Shown here: positions 25,182-33,500 of the stretch, piece after piece | Layout: every line of letters starts with the position of its first letter | Numbering within the stretch: position 1 is the stretch's first letter | DNA from: Candidatus Eiseniibacteriota bacterium | GTDB taxonomy: Bacteria; Orphanbacterota; Orphanbacteria; Orphanbacterales; Orphanbacteraceae | Length of the DNA stretch: 64,000 bases | NCBI GenBank assembly: GCA_024276995.1 | Contig: JAJRWB010000076.1 | Span: forward strand, 1 to 64,000 | Reading direction: 5' to 3' | Made by a program: the position numbers and the translations under genes | Notes under the pieces: generated by a model | What the model was told of the DNA's origin: nothing | Database searches by the model: none | The model's input: only the letters and a program-made list of their open reading frames with translations

Positions 25182-25970
25182 TCAGCGACGATCGCCGGGA
25201 GGCTCCGACCGATCCGTTCCGGCGAAGGCGGCGCCGTCGATTCCGTCGAACAGATCGGTGACGACCGGGCCGGCCGCCCCGCCGCGCCGGTCGATCCGCT
25301 CGAAGAACTCGCGCGACGTGGCGTCCCGGTAGTCGCCGAACCACTCCTTGAGCTGGCCGAAGAATTCGATCTGTGTTTCATGCCGCTCGATGGCGTCGAT
25401 CTTCCGGTCCATCGCATCGCGGGGAATGTCGATCACCGCGGCCACTTCCGAATCGTCCGCCGCGTAGATTTTCCGTTCCCCCCGGTAGATGTGGAGTCTC
25501 GATTCGAGAATGCACCAGCCGAAAAGGCGCCGCGGCCGGTCGTCGCCCGCGAGGGCGAACGCCCGGCGGACGAAGCGGTAGACCGCCTTGTGGTCGGCAT
25601 GGCCGGAAACGCCCTCCCTGTGGAAGGTGATCACCACGTGGGGGCGGATCTCGCGGATCGCCCCGAGCACGATGCGGGCGCCCTTCTCTTCGTCGATCCT
25701 CTCGAGGCCCCCGTCCGGCTCGCCGACGATCCGACAGCTCGCGAGGCCGAGCGCATCGGCCGCGCCGTGCAACTCCTCCCGCCGTCGCCGGCAGAGTTCA
25801 TCGGGGGGGAGGGTCTTCGACACGCCGATCGAACCCGCTTCGCCGCAGGTGAACGTGATCATGTGCACGTCGGCGCCGAGGATCGCGTACTTGGCGAGAG
25901 TGCCGCCCGGCCCGTACGCTTCGTCGTCGGGATGGGCGAAGACCGCCAGAAGGGTCGGTTTCGGTTTCAT
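25182..25970 (-). CDS. PIG-L/LmbE-family zinc deacetylase
   Basis: Metal-dependent N-deacetylase of the GlcNAc-PI/BshB/MshB family, 262 residues. The zinc site is VFAHPDDEAYGPGGTLAKYA (HPDDE) plus HREGVSGHADHKAV (HxxH). Met at 25970 is chosen since MKPKPTLLAVFAHPDDE is the standard opening; the longer frame to 26063 would place transcripts across the yhaM promoter. Possible substrates are N-acetylated sugars of cell-wall or low-molecular-weight thiols; BshB cannot be claimed without a bshA or bshC nearby. Confidence 0.9.
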   Translation of the reverse strand: MKPKPTLLAVFAHPDDEAYGPGGTLAKYAILGADVHMITFTCGEAGSIGVSKTLPPDELCRRRREELHGAADALGLASCRIVGEPDGGLERIDEEKGARIVLGAIREIRPHVVITFHREGVSGHADHKAVYRFVRRAFALAGDDRPRRLFGWCILESRLHIYRGERKIYAADDSEVAAVIDIPRDAMDRKIDAIERHETQIEFFGQLKEWFGDYRDATSREFFERIDRRGGAAGPVVTDLFDGIDGAAFAGTDRSEPPGDRR

Positions 25971-26053
25971 CTTTTTGAAGATAGCCCGGCGCGCGGTGCG
26001 GGTCAAACGCTCCCGTGCGGCCGGGGCGCCGGCCGTTCTTCCCCCCGGCGGGA

Positions 26054-26082
26054 TGGACAGCACGGCAATGGACGGGTATACT
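26054..26082 (+). promoter_or_regulatory. Promoter for yhaM-addB-addA, possibly leaderless
   Basis: TGGACA (26054-26059), a 17-base spacer and TATACT (26077-26082). The expected start of transcription, 26088-26090, is only a few bases before the ATG at 26093, and there is no Shine-Dalgarno in that space. The yhaM mRNA may be leaderless. Confidence 0.7.
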
Positions 26083-26092
26083 CCGATCCGCC

Positions 26093-27118
26093 ATGGATGA
26101 GTTCAGAAAAATGCATCGCGGACAGTTCATCGACACCCTTGCCGAAGGGGACCGGGTGCTCGAGTATTACCGTGTCGCCCGGAAGAGCGTGCGACAGACC
26201 CGCAGGGGCGATCTCTATCTCGATCTCACCCTCGCCGACAGGACGGGGATGATCGCAGCGCGTCTTTTCGGCGATCGTGACGGTGTTCACGACAGGGTCA
26301 CCTCGTATGCGGCGCAATTCAAGCCGGGGGATGTGATCCGTGTGGACGGCAGGGTCGACCGGTTCCAGGGGAAGCTGCAGCTCCTCATCGACCGCCTTCG
26401 GGTAAGCGAGAACGGCGAGGTCGACGGCGCGCTCTTCGAAAAGTCGAGCGACCGACCCTTCGAGGAGATGGAGAGGGAACTCGCCGAGAAAATCGAAGCA
26501 ATCGAGAATCGATATCTGAAGAAACTCGTGGAGTCGGTTTTCGGTTCCGGCGAAATCAAGGAGCGGTTTCTCGTCGCCCCGGCGGCGACGCGGATTCATC
26601 ACGCCTACCGGCACGGCTTGCTCGAACACACCCTATCGATGATTGCCGGCGCAGAGGCGCTACACCCGCTCTACCCGGAACTCGATCTCGATTTGCTGCG
26701 TGCGGCGATTCTCTTCCACGACGTCGGGAAAACGGCGGAACTGGGTGAGAAGGCGGGTGACGACTACACCGTCGAAGGGACGCTTGAAGGACATATCTAC
26801 ATCGGCGCCCGCTGGGTGGACGAGGCGGCGGGAAAGATCGACGGTTTTCCAGGCGAATTGCGCCTCCAGTTGATCCACCTGATTCTCAGCCACCACGGGG
26901 AGAGGGAATACGGTGCTCCGGTGGTGCCCGCCACGAGGGAGGCCGTCTTCCTTCATCAGCTCGACAATCTCGACGCCAAGCTCGCGAACGTCCGCCAGAC
27001 GATCGCCGCCGACAGGAACAGCCAATCGCCTTTCACCGATCCCGCCGCATCGGGTCCGATCTACCGCCGTTACTACAAGGGCGCGTCTTCCGGTTCGAAA
27101 GATCATGGAGGGGCGTGA
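26093..27118 (+). CDS. yhaM: YhaM-like 3'-5' exoribonuclease (OB fold plus HD domain)
   Basis: 341 residues. N-terminal OB-fold nucleic-acid-binding domain (about 15-110, DLYLDLTLADRTGMIAARLF, FKPGDVIRVDGRVDRFQGKLQL) and a C-terminal HD phosphohydrolase domain: HHAYRHGLLEHTLSM, ILFHDVGKTAEL (HD pair) and LILSHHGEREYG. This is the architecture of YhaM/CBF1, a metal-dependent 3'-5' exonuclease acting on RNA and single-stranded DNA. ATG at 26093 lies almost at the predicted transcription start. It overlaps addB by 14 bases, so the nuclease may share a repair-linked operon with AddAB. Confidence 0.9.
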   Translation: MDEFRKMHRGQFIDTLAEGDRVLEYYRVARKSVRQTRRGDLYLDLTLADRTGMIAARLFGDRDGVHDRVTSYAAQFKPGDVIRVDGRVDRFQGKLQLLIDRLRVSENGEVDGALFEKSSDRPFEEMERELAEKIEAIENRYLKKLVESVFGSGEIKERFLVAPAATRIHHAYRHGLLEHTLSMIAGAEALHPLYPELDLDLLRAAILFHDVGKTAELGEKAGDDYTVEGTLEGHIYIGARWVDEAAGKIDGFPGELRLQLIHLILSHHGEREYGAPVVPATREAVFLHQLDNLDAKLANVRQTIAADRNSQSPFTDPAASGPIYRRYYKGASSGSKDHGGA

Positions 27119-30089
27119 CCGTCCGGTCCGCATCCTACTCACCGGGCCGCCCCGGTCGGGCAAGACCTCCGAAGCGGCCCGCCTCTTCCGCGAACGAAGC
27201 GGTTCTCCTGTCGGGGCGCGCGGCCTCGCCCTCCTGCCCGACGCCGGCGCGGTGGAACAGTTCCGTCTCCTCGTCGCCGGTGGGAGCGAGCGGGGGGGGT
27301 GCTTCGACGACGGGATCACCACCTTCGAGGAGTATGCCGCCCGGCTACTCGGCGTCGATCGGGAAGAGCTGACCCTTCCCGAGGAGGAATCGCTCCTCCT
27401 CTTCGCCATCCGCTCGCGTCTCCCGTCGCCGCCGGCGGAGCGGATCGCGGCCCCGGGGTACAGAGGGGCGCTCCTCCAATGGATCGCCGATCTTCGCGAG
27501 GCGCTCATCGACGCGCCCGCCATGGACGATCTGCTCGCCGTCCTCGAAGGGCCGCAGCCGCGACTGCGCGCCCTTCGCGACTTCGCACGCGCCTTCCACC
27601 GCGCCGCACGGAGGCGCTCCTTCCGTTTCCGCTCGCTCCTCCCCGCCGAGGCGGCGCGCCGCATCGAGGAAGACGACCTTCCCGGCCCTCCCCTCGCTCT
27701 TCTCGTGGTCGATGGATTCCACCGCTTCTCTCCCGTGCGGCTCGCCTTTCTCGAGGCGCTCGCGAAGCGGATTCCCGAAGTATTGATCACCCTTCCGTCG
27801 GCGGACGGCGAGGAAGAATGGTCGGACGAGGCGATCGCCATGGCGGCGTCCTCCCTCGCCGAGCTTTTCGATCTCACCGAGGAGAAGCTCGAGGCGCCGC
27901 CGTCCCGGCGGGCCGTCGTTTTCATGGGCGGCGCTTCCCGGGAAGAGGAAATCGAAAGGATCGGCAGGGAAATCGTGAAGAGCTGTGCCGACGAGGGGAG
28001 GGCGCCCGGCGATCATGCCATCCTCTTCCGATCGATCGGTTCGTACCGGGAAGCGGTCGAGTCGGTATTCCGGCGGTTCGCCATCCCGTACACGGCACGA
28101 TTCCAGGTCCCCCTCGCGTCGAGCGGAGCCGGGAGGAGTCTTCTCGACATGACCGGTCTCGTCACCGAAGGAGTCTCCCGCAGCGCCCTCGAGCCGATCG
28201 TGAAGAACCGGATATTCGGCGCCGCCGTCGATCGGGCCGACGAGGTGATCGGGCGATGGAGGCGACTCCCTGCGCCGGGCGATCCCGCGTTTCCCGACCG
28301 CGACGCGGATGTGTTCGAGAGGGGGTTCCTGAGCGAGTCGGTCGAGCCTTTCATCCGGATGGCCCGGGATGCGCGCGCCCTGCGGGGGGGGGACGTCGTG
28401 CGTCTCCTTCGCGAAACATGGCGCGAGCTGATCGGCGCCTTTCCTCCGGTGGACCGGCTCCTTCCAAGGGACGCGGCGCTTCTCGGAGCGTCGATCGCGA
28501 GGGCGGACCTTCTCCTCGAACGATCGGCGCGCCTCTTCGACGATCTTCCCGCGCTCCGCCGCTTGGCGGCGGCGCGTGTCTGCTCCCTTCTCGCGGATGA
28601 GATCCACAGGGCGCGCTTCTCCTTTCTCTCGGGCGACGGGGGAGGTGTGCGCATCGACGACTATCGCCACGGAGAGAATCTTTCTCTCCCCGTGGTCTTC
28701 CTCGCGGGCCTCTCCCACGACGCCGTCCCGCGCCCGTGGCGGCCCGGTTCATTCTGGAACGACACCGACAGGGAACGCCTCGGCGAAACAGGGCAGTTTC
28801 GCATCCCCTGCAGGGCGTCGCACCGCGCCGAGGAGCGTTTTCTCTTCCGGCGGGCTTTCACCAGGGCGTCGGATATCGTTTATCTATCAATGAGAGCTTT
28901 CGACTCCGCCGGCAGGGAGCTTACGGAATCCCCTTTTCGCGAGGAGATCCGCGAGAGCGAGCAGGCGCGCCCGCTCGACGATCGCCGGCTGCTCGAGCGG
29001 TTCGACCATGTCGACTCGATGGCGCGCCCGGCGGACGTGCTCCCCTTCATCGCCCGGAGCATCGAATCGTCGCGGCGCCGGTCGGCCGATCTGTCCCTCG
29101 CCGCCGCTTTGGTCGACTGCCTCGGACTCGTGCCGCCGCCGCGTCCACGGGACTTTCGCGACACGGTGAACCTGGGCGCTCTCCGGGAGTTTCGTGCCTG
29201 GGCCGGCGGGAAGAGTCGGTTTTCCGTCAGCGAACTCGAGGAGTACCGCACCTGCCCCTGGCGCTATCTCTCCCGCCACGTTCTTCGTCTCGCCGACAGG
29301 GAGGAGACGCCGGAGTTCGCCTTCTCCCCATCGGTGGAAGGGGAGGTGATGCACGCCGTGCTCGAGGAGGTTCTCCGCGATGGGGGGGGGATCGACGGGA
29401 AGATCACCGCGCGCTTCGAGAGCGCCCGGAGCGGTTTTCCCGAAAGACCGGCGCACAGGCTCGCCCGCGAGGAATTGCGCTCGGCGCTCCACGAACTTCT
29501 GGCGCAGGACGGTCTCTTCCGGCGACGCTCCGGCTGGACGGTCCGCGACGTCGAGGTTCGTTTCGGCGGCGATTCCGGCAACGGTGTGAAAGCGGGCACG
29601 ATTCTCCTGGGAGGTCGGATCGACCGGATCGACACGGTGAAGAAAGACGGGTCCGCGGTGGTGGTGATCGACTACAAGCGGACCGCTCCCTCGCCGCGTG
29701 CCCTGTCGGCGGCGCTCGAGAGCGGCGCGCACCTCGCTCTTCCCATCTATCTTCTCGCTGCCAAGGCGCACGCGGCGGCGGATGCCGTCGGGGCGTTTCT
29801 CCTCGGTGTCCGCTCGGGGGGGCGTGTCGGCTTCGTCCGGCGCTCGGCGGTCGACGCCGGGCGGTTTTCCGAAGAAGACCTGGATAGACGAAAAATCAGT
29901 GTATTGAAGGATGATCGTTTCGACGCCCTCACGGCGTACGCGCTGAAAGAGGCGGTGCGGATCGCCCGGTCGGCCGTGAAGGGTTCCTTTCCCGTCGAGC
30001 CGGCCGACGCCGACACGTGCGCGAAGCTCACCTGCCCGTTCGGCGATTTCTGTCGCGTCGTTCTCGCCGCTCGGGAGGAGAAGAAGTGA
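27105..30089 (+). CDS. addB: ATP-dependent nuclease subunit B (AddB/RexB)
   Basis: One half of the AddAB helicase-nuclease that resects double-strand breaks for RecA loading. 994 residues. N-terminal P-loop TGPPRSGKTSE (about 13-23), a degenerate UvrD-like helicase region, and a C-terminal RecB-type nuclease: SVSELEEYRTCPWRYLSRHVL, EGEVMHAVLEEVL, GGRIDRIDTV and VVVIDYKRT. Cysteines in YRTCPWRY and the C-terminal CAKLTCPFGDFC (C-x4-C-x5-C) fit the iron-sulfur staple known in AddB. ATG at 27105 overlaps yhaM; the stop overlaps the addA start (GTGA). Confidence 0.92.
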   Translation: MEGRDRPVRILLTGPPRSGKTSEAARLFRERSGSPVGARGLALLPDAGAVEQFRLLVAGGSERGGCFDDGITTFEEYAARLLGVDREELTLPEEESLLLFAIRSRLPSPPAERIAAPGYRGALLQWIADLREALIDAPAMDDLLAVLEGPQPRLRALRDFARAFHRAARRRSFRFRSLLPAEAARRIEEDDLPGPPLALLVVDGFHRFSPVRLAFLEALAKRIPEVLITLPSADGEEEWSDEAIAMAASSLAELFDLTEEKLEAPPSRRAVVFMGGASREEEIERIGREIVKSCADEGRAPGDHAILFRSIGSYREAVESVFRRFAIPYTARFQVPLASSGAGRSLLDMTGLVTEGVSRSALEPIVKNRIFGAAVDRADEVIGRWRRLPAPGDPAFPDRDADVFERGFLSESVEPFIRMARDARALRGGDVVRLLRETWRELIGAFPPVDRLLPRDAALLGASIARADLLLERSARLFDDLPALRRLAAARVCSLLADEIHRARFSFLSGDGGGVRIDDYRHGENLSLPVVFLAGLSHDAVPRPWRPGSFWNDTDRERLGETGQFRIPCRASHRAEERFLFRRAFTRASDIVYLSMRAFDSAGRELTESPFREEIRESEQARPLDDRRLLERFDHVDSMARPADVLPFIARSIESSRRRSADLSLAAALVDCLGLVPPPRPRDFRDTVNLGALREFRAWAGGKSRFSVSELEEYRTCPWRYLSRHVLRLADREETPEFAFSPSVEGEVMHAVLEEVLRDGGGIDGKITARFESARSGFPERPAHRLAREELRSALHELLAQDGLFRRRSGWTVRDVEVRFGGDSGNGVKAGTILLGGRIDRIDTVKKDGSAVVVIDYKRTAPSPRALSAALESGAHLALPIYLLAAKAHAAADAVGAFLLGVRSGGRVGFVRRSAVDAGRFSEEDLDRRKISVLKDDRFDALTAYALKEAVRIARSAVKGSFPVEPADADTCAKLTCPFGDFCRVVLAAREEKK

Positions 30090-33000
30090 GCGCCCCGAAG
30101 GGAGGGGAGAGGCTCACGGGGGTGCAAGAGCGGGCGGTCCGTGCCGGGGATCGCGATCTGTGGCTTACCGCCGGCGCCGGTTCCGGAAAGACGAGGGTGC
30201 TCACCGAGCGTTATCTCCACCTTCATCTGGCCCGCTCCATCCCGCTCCAACAGATCTTGGCGGTGACCTTCACCGAGAAGGCGGCGGGCGAGATGCGCGG
30301 TCGCATCGCCCGAAGGCTGCGCGAAGCGGGTCGTCGCGATTCTCTCCGCGACCTCCCCCATGCACCGATCGGTACGATCGATTCGTTCTGCCTCTCCCTG
30401 GCGCGGGAGTACGCCGATCGGGGGGGAATCGATCCGTCGCTTCGTGTTCTCGATCCTGTGGAGGCGGCCGAGTGGGAAGAGGAGGTGTGGGCCGACGTGC
30501 TCGATACATGGTGGGCGAAGAGAAGGCGCGATAGCATCCTTCTTCTGGGCGCACTGCCATGGAATACGGGCCTTCGCCATGTCGGGGGCATCGATCCGGC
30601 GCCGCTCCTCTCGCTCGTGAGGCGGATCCGGACCGCCGGCGTCGACCCGCGGAGTGTTTCATTCGAGGTGGACGGCGAGGCGCTCGTGTCGCGGATCTGG
30701 GAGGAAGCGCCTCCCCTCCTTACGCGGGTGCGCCGGCTGATCGACGCCGGGCAGACGAAAAAGACGACCGAGAAACTGGAACAGCTTCTCCGTCTCGGCG
30801 AGGGGGCGTCCCTTTCCGGCGAGGAAAAAGCGCGTCTTGCCGGACGAGTCCGCGAGGCGGTGAGTCTCCGCGTGGGCGCCGCCGCCAGGGAAACCGTGCG
30901 GGAGGGGATCGCCCTGCTCGACCGCCTCCGTCTCGCCGGGAACGAAATCGCTCTCGGTCGTGCCCGGGCTTTCCTGGGTGAACTTCTCCTCGATTTCCAC
31001 CGTCGCTTCTCGTCGAGGAAGGAGCGCGCGGCGGCGGCCGATTTCCTTGATATCGAAGAGATCGCCGCCCGGCTTCTCGCCGATCGGGATGTGCGCCGGG
31101 ATGTGCGCGGGAGGCGGCGCTACCTTCTCCTCGACGAATGCCAGGATACGAATGCCCTTCAGCTCGACATCGTCCGCCGCCTGCGAAGCCCGGGCCGATT
31201 CCTCGCGGTGGGCGACGCGAAGCAGTCGATCTACCGCTTCCGCGACGCCGACGTCACGGCATTCGTTGAAATGGGAAGGAGCCTCGGACCGACCGCCGAC
31301 AGGCTCGATCTCAGCGAGAACTTCAGGAGCCGCGGGGCGATTCTCGACTGGGTGAACCGCTTCTTCCCATTGATCTGGAAGGAGAACGACGGGATGGGCG
31401 TCCCCTTCGAGCCTCTCGAGTCGGCGAGGGACGATTTTCCCGCCAAGGCGGAGCCGTCGGTCGAGTTCCTCCGCGTCATCGGGAACGGAGGTGCCGGCGG
31501 TGCCAGGGAGGAGGAGGCGGCTCTTCTCGCCGAAAGGCTCGCCGCGCTCGACCGGGAGGGAATCGACGATCTCGGCTACGGCGACATGGCGATCCTCTTC
31601 CGCAGCGCCGCGGGGATGGCCGTGTTCGAGCGGGCGCTCCGGGAGAGGGGGATCCCCGCCGTGGTGGCGGTGGGCCGCGGATTCTTCCAGTCGAGGGAGG
31701 TGGCCGATCTTCTCACCGGTCTGCGGCTCGTGGACGATTGCCGTTCCGATATCGATGTCGCCGCGGCGCTCCGCTCTCCGCTCGCGTCCGTCGGCGACGA
31801 CGATATCGCCCGTCTCCTCCTGGAGAGGGGGGAGGAGCCGCTCATCGCCCGGCTCGGGAAGCGCGAAGCGCTCTCCTCGCTCACCGACGAGGGTGCCGCG
31901 CGGGCCGGTCGTTTCGGGCGTCTCCTCCGCCAGCTCCGGGAACTGCGCGGTCTTCTTCCGGCGGGGCGTCTTCTGGAGATGCTCGCCGCGGAGACCGGTT
32001 TTCTCGATTCCCTTCTCACGAGCCGCGGAGGCCGACGGCGGTACGCCAACAGCGTGAAGCTGATCGAAATCGCGCGCGACATCGACCGCCGCGGCGATCT
32101 TTCGCTCCCCGAAACGATCGCGGCGCTCCAGCGCTACCGCGTCACGCGGCTGAGGGAACCGGAGTCGGCCACCGACGAGGAGCGGTTCGCCGTCAGGCTC
32201 ATGACGATCCACGGCGCCAAAGGGATGCAATTTCCCCTCGTGGCGGTGGCCGACATCGGAAGGCGAAGCGCCCCCTCCCGCCGTCCGTTCCTTTTCCGGC
32301 GGGGCGAAGTGGTGGGAATTCGAGGCCGCCACGCCGAAACATACACATACAGGGAGCTTCTCGAACGGGAAAAAGACGAAGAGAAGGCGGAGGAAGCGCG
32401 GCTCTTCTATGTCGCCGTCACCCGGGCGGAGCGTCATCTCATCGTGTCGGGAAGCCGCACCGGAAGGAGCGCCGCCTGGCTCGATCTCCTCGAGAAGAGC
32501 GGTGTCCCGTTCGATACGCCGGGCGGCGGGATCCACTGCGGTGTCCCGGTGAACATCATCGACCCGTCCGCCGCCGCGCCGCGCCGCACCGGGCGGCGTC
32601 TCACGTTGAGCCGTTTCCTCGCCGACACGTCGCGCCGCGCCGCGAAGGCGGATGGACCGAAAGTGGAGAAGATCATCCGCCGGCTCACAGCCGTCCTGCC
32701 TGCCGCGTCCCCCGCCGCAGGGCGGACGGTCACTGCCGTCGATCTCTTCCGGCGGTGCGCGGAGAAGTATCGGCTCTCCCGTCTCTTTCTCCCTCCCGGT
32801 GAGATGGGGGAAGTTTCCCCTGAAGAAGGGGGGGGGCGCGAGAGCGGCCTCGGCGGCGCCGAGGAGGGGACGCTCTTTCACTCCGCCATGGAGGCGGCGA
32901 TGCGCCGCCGCGCGTCGGGCCCACCGGCGGAAGAGTCGCCGGCGTTGTCGCCGAAGATTGCCGCGTGGCGCGACGCCGTGCTTGCGCTTCCGGCGATGAA

Positions 33001-33427
33001 GAAGATTCTCGCCGGTGCCGATGTCGACGCGGAACGGTCGTTCGCGGTGATCATCGAAGGGGCGCTCCTGAGGGGGAAGGTCGATCTCCTCGCGCGCTCC
33101 GCCGACGGCTGGCACGTGATCGACTACAAGACCGACCGCGCCGCCCCGGAGGAGATCGCCGCCCGTCACGCGACGGCGCTCGCTCTCTACAGACTCGCCC
33201 TCTCTCGTCTTGCGGGGGAACGGATCGCCGTGCGCGCGTCGATCGTGGCAGTGAGGGCCCGCCTCCTCCTGCCTGTGCCGGAGGAGGCCGACCTCGAGGC
33301 GCTCGATTCCCTCCGACGATTCGATCGGGCGGTCAGGGCGGAGCGGTTCGATCCCCCGCCTGCGCCGCCGTGCGCTTCTTGCGAATACCGCTTCGCATGC
33401 AGGAAGAGGCGCTCCAACGGCCGCTAG
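30086..33427 (+). CDS. addA: ATP-dependent helicase/nuclease subunit A (AddA)
   Basis: Motor and nuclease subunit of AddAB. 1113 residues. UvrD-type helicase: LTAGAGSGKTRVLTERYL (Walker A, 29-36), AVTFTEKAAGEMRGRI, LLLDECQDTN, VGDAKQSIYRFRDAD, LSENFRSRGAILDWVN, MTIHGAKGMQFPLVAV, FYVAVTRAERHLIVSG. C-terminal RecB nuclease: EGTLFHSAMEAAMRR, LRGKVDLLARSADGWHVIDYKTDRA. A Cys quartet (FRRCAEKYRL and CASCEYRFAC) resembles the Fe-S staple, which is unusual in AddA. GTG at 30086 has GGGAGGAG 5 bases upstream and overlaps the addB stop, so the subunits are translationally coupled. Confidence 0.94.
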   Translation: MSAPKGGERLTGVQERAVRAGDRDLWLTAGAGSGKTRVLTERYLHLHLARSIPLQQILAVTFTEKAAGEMRGRIARRLREAGRRDSLRDLPHAPIGTIDSFCLSLAREYADRGGIDPSLRVLDPVEAAEWEEEVWADVLDTWWAKRRRDSILLLGALPWNTGLRHVGGIDPAPLLSLVRRIRTAGVDPRSVSFEVDGEALVSRIWEEAPPLLTRVRRLIDAGQTKKTTEKLEQLLRLGEGASLSGEEKARLAGRVREAVSLRVGAAARETVREGIALLDRLRLAGNEIALGRARAFLGELLLDFHRRFSSRKERAAAADFLDIEEIAARLLADRDVRRDVRGRRRYLLLDECQDTNALQLDIVRRLRSPGRFLAVGDAKQSIYRFRDADVTAFVEMGRSLGPTADRLDLSENFRSRGAILDWVNRFFPLIWKENDGMGVPFEPLESARDDFPAKAEPSVEFLRVIGNGGAGGAREEEAALLAERLAALDREGIDDLGYGDMAILFRSAAGMAVFERALRERGIPAVVAVGRGFFQSREVADLLTGLRLVDDCRSDIDVAAALRSPLASVGDDDIARLLLERGEEPLIARLGKREALSSLTDEGAARAGRFGRLLRQLRELRGLLPAGRLLEMLAAETGFLDSLLTSRGGRRRYANSVKLIEIARDIDRRGDLSLPETIAALQRYRVTRLREPESATDEERFAVRLMTIHGAKGMQFPLVAVADIGRRSAPSRRPFLFRRGEVVGIRGRHAETYTYRELLEREKDEEKAEEARLFYVAVTRAERHLIVSGSRTGRSAAWLDLLEKSGVPFDTPGGGIHCGVPVNIIDPSAAAPRRTGRRLTLSRFLADTSRRAAKADGPKVEKIIRRLTAVLPAASPAAGRTVTAVDLFRRCAEKYRLSRLFLPPGEMGEVSPEEGGGRESGLGGAEEGTLFHSAMEAAMRRRASGPPAEESPALSPKIAAWRDAVLALPAMKKILAGADVDAERSFAVIIEGALLRGKVDLLARSADGWHVIDYKTDRAAPEEIAARHATALALYRLALSRLAGERIAVRASIVAVRARLLLPVPEEADLEALDSLRRFDRAVRAERFDPPPAPPCASCEYRFACRKRRSNGR

Positions 33428-33444
33428 CGCGTTTCCCTCGGGGA

Positions 33445-33473
33445 AAAGCCCCGTGCTCCGGGCCCGGGGCTTT
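33445..33473. terminator. Hairpin terminator between convergent addA and PQQ genes
   Basis: 9-bp stem (AAAGCCCCG 33445-33453 with CGGGGCTTT 33465-33473) and an 11-base loop. Runs of A and T on both flanks allow action in both directions. Confidence 0.65.
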
Positions 33474-33500
33474 GGAAAACGATCGATCGGCCGTCCCCGA

